Part shown: piece by piece, positions 13,684-18,474 of the stretch | Layout of the letters: each line of letters opens with the position of its first letter | Numbering within the stretch: the first letter of the stretch is position 1 | Assembly (NCBI GenBank): GCA_964613485.1 | Contig: CAZTHB010000014.1 | Span: 1-20,088 of the forward strand | Direction: 5' to 3' | DNA length: 20,088 nt | Source of the DNA: JADZGC01 sp964613485 | Lineage (GTDB): Bacteria > Patescibacteriota > Saccharimonadia > CAILAD01 > GCA-016700035 | Position numbers and translations under genes: made by a program | The notes under the pieces: generated by a model | Databases searched by the model: none | The model's input: the letters and a program-made list of their open reading frames with translations, nothing else | Told to the model about the DNA's origin: nothing

Positions 13684-13759
13684 GTCCCCGTAGCTCAGTG
13701 GATAGAGCGCCTCCGTCCTAAGGAGGGCGTCGGGAGTTCGAATCTCTCCGGGGACGCCA
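13684..13759 (+). tRNA. tRNA-Arg (CCT)
   Basis: Complete 76-nt cloverleaf. The acceptor is GTCCCCG / CGGGGAC, with discriminator G and an encoded CCA. The anticodon stem CCTCC/GGAGG closes the loop GTCCTAA, giving anticodon CCT for AGG (Arg). The T-loop is GTTCGAATC. Its last nine bases (GGGACGCCA) are repeated exactly at 15956-15964, and the tRNA stays intact, as is typical when an element inserts at a tRNA 3' end. Minor-codon Arg tRNAs are common integration targets. Confidence 0.97.
13751..13759 (+). repeat. Left copy of 9-bp flanking direct repeat (tRNA 3' end)
   Basis: GGGACGCCA forms the 3' acceptor strand, discriminator and CCA of tRNA-Arg(CCT). The identical word at 15956-15964 in the same orientation lies just past the ribozyme and pseudoknot, so the pair brackets 2.2 kb holding only the helicase and the RNA structures. 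It is a candidate attachment site; the shortness leaves room for chance. Confidence 0.5.
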
Positions 13760-13780
13760 ATCTGGGAAACAACTTTATTA

Positions 13781-13809
13781 TTGATTATTTTACTAAATTA
13801 GTATAAAAT
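13781..13809 (+). promoter_or_regulatory. Promoter of the HEAR-repeat helicase
   Basis: -35 TTGATT (13781-13786, four of six), 17-bp spacer, -10 TAAAAT (13804-13809, five of six). A ribosome binding site AAAGGAAG follows near 13839-13846, 8 bp before the ATG. The gene thus has its own promoter immediately past the tRNA. Confidence 0.55.
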
Positions 13810-13853
13810 ATCGCCGTTCGTACTTCGTACCTTGAGACAAAGGAAGTGGACAT

Positions 13854-15797
13854 ATGTCTAACTTCAGAGCGCGCCCGTATCAAACACAAGCACTACGAGC
13901 TATTTCGAAAGCTCGCGCAAATGGAGAGAAACGAGCCCTCGTCGTAATGGCGAGTGGCCTCGGGAAGACAGTTGTCGCCGGTCTCGATGTACGTCGAGTA
14001 TTGCGTCAACAACCAAATGCTCGCGTCCTGTACCTGTGTCACCAAAATGACATCCTGAAACAGGCTCGCGATACGTTTGAGCATCACATCCTTCCAAGGC
14101 GCTGCACTCACGGCTTCGTCGGTGGATCTATTCAGGATATGCGACAGTACACCGTACTGTACGCTACCTTTCAGACAATGCACCTGCATCGTCGCATGTT
14201 CCGGCGGAATGAGTTCGACTATATCGTCGTCGACGAAAGTCACCATGGACCTGCGAAAACGTACTTACCTACTCTGAAGTACTTCCGTCCCAACTTCTTG
14301 TTGGGCATTACTGCTACGCCCGATCGGATGGACCAACAGGATATCTCTGATATCTTCGGAAGTCCTGTCTACACTCTCGAGCTTGAAGATGCTTGGGCTC
14401 AGAATCTTCTTACACCAGTAGATTACCGAGTGATGACAGACGAGTGGCACAATCTCAAAGTACTCGAAACGCCAGCAGGCAAGCTGAGTGTCAAGAAGCT
14501 AAATAAGACACTCTTCGCTAGGAAACGAGATGAAGAGATTGTACGAATCATCGAGGAGAAGATCTTCGATTTACCAAATCCTCGTGTAGTGATATTCAGC
14601 CCTCGTATCGATCACTGCGAACATCTGGCAATCCTTTTCCCAGGAGCAGTCACGATTCACTCTCGCATGAGTGAACGGGAGCAATCCGAAAGGCTTGAAG
14701 CATTCCGGCGTGGTGAGATTCGTGCGGTGATCACGGTCGACAAGTTCAATGAAGGTATTGATGTGCCTGAAGCGAATGTCGTGGTGTTCTTGCGCTCGAC
14801 TGCTTCACGTACGATCTTCTTCCAGCAACTGGGTCGCGGCTTGCGACTGAGCGAGGGTAAGAAGCAAGTGCTTGTACTGGATTTCGTAGCGAACTGTGAT
14901 CGTTTGGTCATACTTGAAGAGCTGCGACGAGGTATTGAAGAGCGCTCTTCTAGGAAGCGATTGGTTGCCCCAGATCAGCGCATCGAGATCAATACTGGCG
15001 AGTTTGATTTCGACGAAGTTGCTCGTAGCGTCCTTGACGTACTTGCAGCCATTCGCACAAACTACACCAAAGAGATGCTGATCGATTACTTGAAAAAGCT
15101 TGAGGAGGAACTGGGTCGCGTTCCTTTTGATGCCGATATACGGGAGAGAAGCCGCCTCGGCCGTGGGCCAAGCGCCACAGTCTTCTACAATCACTTCGGC
15201 ACGTTCAATGCCGCATTAGTAGCAGCCGGGCTTGGTATCGGAAGAGTGCGCGCGTACAGCAAGGAAGCGCTAATCAAGCAACTCCAGTCGCTAGCGATAG
15301 AGCTCGGACGGACCCCAACTAAGGCCGATGTTGATAAGGCCAACAGACAGGGCAAATGTACGAGATCAAGTACCTTCGCAAGAACTTTCGGCAGCTTTGA
15401 AATTGCTATTGAAATTGCCGGTGTGGGTACCTCGCGAATGGGTCAACTTGCACTGGAGCTGAAATCTCTAGCAGACCAACTGGGGCACACTCCATCGTCG
15501 GCTGAGGTTGTAGCAAATTCCCGAGCCGGTAGAGGTGCGAGTAAGGGAACATATATCCGTATGTTCGGCTCTCTCAATGCCGCACTTCAATCTGCTGGGT
15601 TGACAGTAAATAGAGCGCCTTATACTCCCGACCAACTCCTGAAAGAGTTACGGCAAATTGCAAAAGAGCTTGGTCGTACGCCTACGGGTGGCGACATCGT
15701 AAGAAGGAGCCGAGAGACCAAAGGTGCCTCTAAAGGCACCTACCTCCGCTTTTTCGGCACCTTTGAGAATGCCCTTCGGTCAGCGGGGCTAAAATAA
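13854..15797 (+). CDS. SF2 DEAD/DEAH-type helicase with four C-terminal HNH_repeat-like repeats
   Basis: A 647-aa protein. The N-terminal two-thirds is a ResIII-type superfamily 2 helicase: YQTQAL (Q-like motif), Walker A ASGLGKT (33-39), DESH (127-130), TAT (153-155), KFNEGIDVPEA (297-307) and QQLGRGLR (324-331). The C-terminal third is four tandem repeats of about 55-60 residues (406-460, 470-524, 530-583, 593-646). Each follows the pattern L..LA.ELGRTP....D......G.S..T..R.FG.F..A...AGL, the homing-endonuclease-associated repeat (HNH_repeat) signature thought to bind DNA. No nuclease, methylase or integrase motif is present. The start is supported by AAAGGAAG. The 3' region carries a hammerhead ribozyme 53 bp after the stop, and the gene lies between tRNA-Arg(CCT) and a repeat of that tRNA's 3' end. 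Probable role: repeat-guided DNA or RNA remodelling in a mobile or defence setting, which is inference. Confidence 0.9.
   Translation: MSNFRARPYQTQALRAISKARANGEKRALVVMASGLGKTVVAGLDVRRVLRQQPNARVLYLCHQNDILKQARDTFEHHILPRRCTHGFVGGSIQDMRQYTVLYATFQTMHLHRRMFRRNEFDYIVVDESHHGPAKTYLPTLKYFRPNFLLGITATPDRMDQQDISDIFGSPVYTLELEDAWAQNLLTPVDYRVMTDEWHNLKVLETPAGKLSVKKLNKTLFARKRDEEIVRIIEEKIFDLPNPRVVIFSPRIDHCEHLAILFPGAVTIHSRMSEREQSERLEAFRRGEIRAVITVDKFNEGIDVPEANVVVFLRSTASRTIFFQQLGRGLRLSEGKKQVLVLDFVANCDRLVILEELRRGIEERSSRKRLVAPDQRIEINTGEFDFDEVARSVLDVLAAIRTNYTKEMLIDYLKKLEEELGRVPFDADIRERSRLGRGPSATVFYNHFGTFNAALVAAGLGIGRVRAYSKEALIKQLQSLAIELGRTPTKADVDKANRQGKCTRSSTFARTFGSFEIAIEIAGVGTSRMGQLALELKSLADQLGHTPSSAEVVANSRAGRGASKGTYIRMFGSLNAALQSAGLTVNRAPYTPDQLLKELRQIAKELGRTPTGGDIVRRSRETKGASKGTYLRFFGTFENALRSAGLK
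15069..15791 (+). repeat. Four homing-endonuclease-associated repeats within the helicase
   Basis: Protein-level tandem repeats at 15069-15233, 15261-15425, 15441-15602 and 15630-15791. Invariant features are LG(R/H)xP near the start of each, a Gly/Ser/Thr-containing middle, and FG(T/S)(F/L)xxAxxxAG(L/V) at the end. Repeats 3 and 4 share GASKGTY and are the closest pair, suggesting recent duplication. The family is usually attached to HNH or homing nucleases; here it is attached to a helicase. Confidence 0.8.
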
Positions 15798-15805
15798 ACA
15801 CGTAA

Positions 15806-15849
15806 GTAACGATGGCATAAGTTATCGCTACAGCCGGTACGCAACCCGG
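15806..15849 (+). other. Two small hairpins between the helicase stop and the ribozyme
   Basis: GTAACGAT (15806-15813) pairs with ATCGCTAC (15824-15831), with one A-C mismatch, around a 10-nt loop. CCGG (15834-15837) pairs with CCGG (15846-15849) around an 8-nt loop. Loop bases GGC (15814-15816) could also pair with GCC (15833-15835 region), a possible tertiary contact. With the ribozyme and the pseudoknot they make almost the whole 3' region structured. Confidence 0.4.
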
Positions 15850-15901
15850 TGTAGTCACTAGATTGAAGCTAGTCTGATGAGTCCTAGAGGACGAAACTAC
15901 A
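15850..15901 (+). ncRNA. Type III hammerhead ribozyme
   Basis: Complete match to the hammerhead consensus on the plus strand. Stem III (open end): TGTAG (15850-15854) pairs with CTACA (15897-15901), plus the U16.1-A15.1 pair. The cleavage triplet is GTC, with cleavage expected after C15856. Stem I: ACTAG (15857-15861) with CTAGT (15869-15873) around ATTGAAG. The core CTGATGA is at 15874-15880. Stem II: GTCC (15881-15884) with GGAC (15889-15892) around TAGA. The core GAAA is at 15893-15896. Every invariant core base is present and all three helices pair perfectly. Cleavage would cut the helicase mRNA 59 nt after its stop codon and release a 5'-OH 3' fragment. The structure is seen; activity is expected from established hammerhead biochemistry but is not shown here. 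Confidence 0.93.
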
Positions 15902-15907
15902 AACTCA

Positions 15908-15958
15908 ATATTTGCCCAGCAAAACTTCGTAGGAAGTTCCAAATATCACTCAACTGGG
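15908..15958 (+). other. Predicted pseudoknot with inserted hairpin downstream of the ribozyme
   Basis: ATATTTG (15908-15914) pairs with CAAATAT (15940-15946). Inside that loop, AACTTC (15923-15928) pairs with GAAGTT (15933-15938) around GTAG. CCCAG (15915-15919), also in the loop, is complementary to CTGGG (15954-15958) beyond the stem, which closes an H-type pseudoknot. All three pairings are perfect. The last strand runs directly into the GGGACGCCA repeat. On the minus strand the inner hairpin is followed by TTTTG and could instead be a weak terminator for the ndk cluster. Confidence 0.55.
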
Positions 15959-15964
15959 ACGCCA
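15956..15964 (+). repeat. Right copy of the 9-bp flanking direct repeat
   Basis: GGGACGCCA, identical to the last nine bases of tRNA-Arg(CCT) and in the same orientation, 11 bp before the ndk stop codon (minus strand). It would be the distal att copy of an inserted element. The first three bases also form the pseudoknot strand. No tRNA T-arm precedes it. Confidence 0.5.
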
Positions 15965-15974
15965 CTTTTATTAA

Positions 15975-16511
15975 CTAATTATCTTCCCTACCTCGCGGCT
16001 GAGTAAATGCCTCGTGCACAGTCATATAATCGTGCAATTCATCTGGCGTAAACCACAGCGCTATCTCAAGCTCTGCCTCTGATGGCTCACCCGAGCAATG
16101 CACGAGATTTGGCAAACCAAGCTTCTGTGCGTCACCATGTGCATAACTCAAATGCGCGTAATCGCCTCGGATTGTACCAGGCAAGGCCGACTTTGGCTCA
16201 GTCGTGCCAACGAGCTTACGCGCAACTTCAACCCCCTCAATCCCCTCTAAAACCAGTGCCACTACAGGTCCATGCTGCATAAAGTCTAGGGTCATCTCAA
16301 AAATCTCTTCCCCATGTCTCGTGATCATAGTGCCGATCTTCTCATAATGATGATGCCAATGATCTCGATCAGGTGCGAGCATCTTCATGCCGATGATCTT
16401 CAGCCCAGCTCGCTCAAAACGCATAATAATATCACCCACGAGACCACGCTGGAGCGTATCTGGCTTTAGCAATATGAGTACGCGTTGCATTAATTCTTTA
16501 TGTTGGCTCAT
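15975..16511 (-). CDS. ndk: Nucleoside diphosphate kinase
   Basis: Transfers the gamma phosphate between nucleoside triphosphates and diphosphates through a phospho-histidine. At 178 aa it is longer than the usual 130-150. Seen: LLKPD near 14-18 (LIKPD in most), PGTIRGDYAH, and NLVHCSG holding the active-site histidine, followed by EPSEAELEIALWF. The common HGSDS is HCSGE here, with the aspartate replaced by glycine, and about six extra residues lie between RGD and NLVH. Such longer variants also occur in archaea and CPR bacteria. AAGGAG about 7 nt before the ATG at 16511 supports the start. It is the last gene of a minus-strand cluster, 9 bp after the M16 peptidase gene, and ends 11 bp from the flanking repeat of the helicase cassette. 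Confidence 0.9.
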   Translation of the reverse strand: MSQHKELMQRVLILLKPDTLQRGLVGDIIMRFERAGLKIIGMKMLAPDRDHWHHHYEKIGTMITRHGEEIFEMTLDFMQHGPVVALVLEGIEGVEVARKLVGTTEPKSALPGTIRGDYAHLSYAHGDAQKLGLPNLVHCSGEPSEAELEIALWFTPDELHDYMTVHEAFTQPRGREDN

Positions 16512-16520
16512 ATTCTCTCC

Positions 16521-17804
16521 TTATACTTCATTCATAATTTGTTCTATCCGGCGCTGTGAAGCATCGTCTACGGCGGCGATAATCGACAGACGAATGGCCG
16601 ATGGGTCTAGATAGAGCTGAGCGACTCGCTGAATATCTTCTGCCGTCACGCGCATAATCGCATCGATCATTTCCTGCATTGTTCGCACCGATCCCGTCAA
16701 TAATAACTCAGACCCCAGCCGATCAGCTACTGCTGCATTCGTCTCCTGCCCCATGATCACGCGTCCGCGCAAAAGCTGCTTGATACGCGTCAGCTCCTCC
16801 GCCCCCACTACCTGCTCTCGAATCGTACGCAGCTCCTGCATCACAGCCGCAATAACTTCCTCCAAGCTATCTGATCGAACGCCAGCATAAACGGTCCACT
16901 CGCCCGTGTCGGTATAGCCAACCGAACGCATATCCACCACATAAGCCAGGCCTCGCTCTTCTCGAATGCTCGCGTAGAGACGTGATGAGGCGCCACGACC
17001 CAGTATCGCTGTCAGTACCTTAAGTGCCGCTTCATCGGGATGCCTCAGTGGGACTCCACGCGCAGCCATCACTAGATGTGCTTGATTCGTTTCGCGCTGG
17101 AAGATATGCATCCGCTGCGGCGCAACTATCGAGCCACTACGATCCCGCGGATGATTCTGCATGCCTTGCCAAGCACCAAACTTATCCTCAACCAAACTGT
17201 GTAAGATGTCTGTCTTCACATTTCCCGCCACCGACACAACAACGTTATCTGGCGTGTACGTGCCGGCGTGATAATTGCGAATCAGCTCGGGCGGTATAGA
17301 GCGAATGATATCTTCACTGCCCAAGATATCTGAGCGCAGGCCATTTTGAGGCCATAAGAGCCCACCTACATAATCGAATACATGCTGTGATGGGTCATCA
17401 CGATACACGTTCATTTCCTCGAGAATCACCCCGCGCTCACGATCGATCTCACGCGGGTCAAATAACGGGCGCTGCACAAGGTCAGCCAACACATCAAGTG
17501 CTGTCGTTAACGAATCCTTCGGAACCTTAATAAAAAATGTTGTCAGCTCGTGCGTGGTATAGGCATTATGATAGCCGCCTACCCCATCGATCGCAGCATA
17601 GATGTGCTTTGGCAAAGGATAGCGCTCGCTACCGCGAAAAAGCAGGTGCTCTAGAAAATGTGAGACACCATACTCATGCTCGAAATCTTCATGGCGAGCG
17701 CCCGCACCAACGAATACGTGCGCAGTCACGCTATCCGCATCTGTCATGCGGCGAGCAATAAGCTTCAAGCCATTTGAGCCTGTGGCGATTAAGTCGTGTG
17801 ACAT
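16521..17804 (-). CDS. M16-family zinc metallopeptidase
   Basis: A 427-aa peptidase of the pitrilysin/mitochondrial-processing-peptidase-beta type. Seen: the inverted zinc motif HxxEH (H49, E52, H53 in SHFLEHLLF) and the third ligand at E130 in GVILEEMNVY, at the spacing standard in the family. There is an N-terminal M16 domain (about 10-160) and a C-terminal M16_C domain (about 165-345), which includes RGVPLRHPDEAALKVL and GRGASSRLYASIREERGLAY. The R/Y substrate-binding segment is in the second domain, as expected of an active single-chain half that dimerises. There is no signal peptide, so it is cytoplasmic. The gap to dedA is 2 bp, implying translational coupling. It probably degrades small peptides. 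Confidence 0.93.
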   Translation of the reverse strand: MSHDLIATGSNGLKLIARRMTDADSVTAHVFVGAGARHEDFEHEYGVSHFLEHLLFRGSERYPLPKHIYAAIDGVGGYHNAYTTHELTTFFIKVPKDSLTTALDVLADLVQRPLFDPREIDRERGVILEEMNVYRDDPSQHVFDYVGGLLWPQNGLRSDILGSEDIIRSIPPELIRNYHAGTYTPDNVVVSVAGNVKTDILHSLVEDKFGAWQGMQNHPRDRSGSIVAPQRMHIFQRETNQAHLVMAARGVPLRHPDEAALKVLTAILGRGASSRLYASIREERGLAYVVDMRSVGYTDTGEWTVYAGVRSDSLEEVIAAVMQELRTIREQVVGAEELTRIKQLLRGRVIMGQETNAAVADRLGSELLLTGSVRTMQEMIDAIMRVTAEDIQRVAQLYLDPSAIRLSIIAAVDDASQRRIEQIMNEV

Positions 17805-17806
17805 GC

Positions 17807-18430
17807 CTAAGATCGCTTACCTTGACGTGCTACTTGGGTTTTCTTCCAGACAAACCGCGCAACGAGAACCACTAATACTGCTATCACTGCATAGTCGACA
17901 TAGTGCATATAGTCATAATATGCGCGCCATGTATCTCCGAGCAGCCATCCGACACTCACCCACAAAGCAGTCCAAATGGCTGACCCGAGCAGACACTGGA
18001 GGATAAATTTCTTGAACTCAACGCGATTTGTACCCGCAACGATACCAATAAAAGCTCGCACGACGGGCGTTAGCAAGGATATAAAAATAGCTCGCGAACC
18101 ATTCTTCGCAAACCATTTTTGAGTTTTCTTATAATCTTCTTCTGAAACCAAAAGATACTTTCCATAACGCTTAATGAACGGTGCGCCACCATATTGCCCT
18201 ATACCAAAAGCAACGGCACATCCAATGGTCTGCATGACGATACCAAGCGTAATGACTAACCATAACTGTAACGTACCGGTACGAGCCGCCGCACCAGCTA
18301 GAATCAGGACAGCCTCCGAAGGGATAGGTATACCGACATTCACAATCAACAAAATAATCCCTATTCCCACGTAGCCGATCGAGTTAATCGTAGAGATAGC
18401 AAAATCTAAAAGTTGGGCCGAGATACTCAT
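17807..18430 (-). CDS. DedA-family membrane protein
   Basis: A 207-aa polytopic inner-membrane protein of the DedA/SNARE-associated (VTT) family, several members of which move undecaprenyl phosphate or phospholipids between leaflets. Seen: GIPIPSEAVLILAGA (33-47) in the first re-entrant region, GAPFIKRYGKYLL, and RAIFISLLTPVVRAFIGIVAGTNR (about 113-136), the second signature, in which the usual R of the FxxRFxP segment is L here. A final helix lies at about 180-200, and the tail is basic. It sits with the polymer-ligase-like gene upstream and fits lipid-carrier recycling for surface glycans. It probably starts leaderless at 18430: an extended -10 (TGG-TACAAT) ends 8 bp upstream and there is no Shine-Dalgarno sequence. 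Confidence 0.9.
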   Translation of the reverse strand: MSISAQLLDFAISTINSIGYVGIGIILLIVNVGIPIPSEAVLILAGAAARTGTLQLWLVITLGIVMQTIGCAVAFGIGQYGGAPFIKRYGKYLLVSEEDYKKTQKWFAKNGSRAIFISLLTPVVRAFIGIVAGTNRVEFKKFILQCLLGSAIWTALWVSVGWLLGDTWRAYYDYMHYVDYAVIAVLVVLVARFVWKKTQVARQGKRS

Positions 18431-18438
18431 GTCTATCT

Positions 18439-18444
18439 ATTGTA
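18439..18444 (-). promoter_or_regulatory. Extended -10 directly before dedA
   Basis: TACAAT on the minus strand with TGG just upstream, ending 8 bp before the dedA ATG. It would allow dedA-M16-ndk expression independent of the upstream gene. No -35 is visible. Confidence 0.35.
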
Positions 18445-18474
18445 CCAGTAAGGCGTCAGCAGGTGCGAGCCAAG

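Noticed and set aside
13760..13853. A second hammerhead at the 5' end of the cassette, as in tandem retrozymes or viroid-like RNAs
   Set aside because: I found no CTGATGA core or GAAA partner there, so a circular RNA made by two ribozymes is not supported.
15893..15940. The hairpin at 15923-15938 as a plus-strand terminator of the helicase gene
   Set aside because: There is no U-tract on the plus strand after it. On the minus strand a short TTTT follows, so it could be a weak ndk terminator, which is noted as an alternative.
15908..15958. An HDV-like ribozyme in the pseudoknot
   Set aside because: The order of stems is similar, but the conserved HDV catalytic bases and the P1.1 and P4 elements are not visible. 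I report only a pseudoknot.
15934..15964. A decayed tRNA copy ending at the right repeat
   Set aside because: Beyond the 9-bp identity only a loose, gapped likeness to the T-arm is seen. No cloverleaf can be drawn.
15975..16511. NDK as inactive because of the HCSG motif
   Set aside because: The phospho-accepting histidine and the rest of the core are intact, and longer variants with altered residues after the histidine occur in other lineages.
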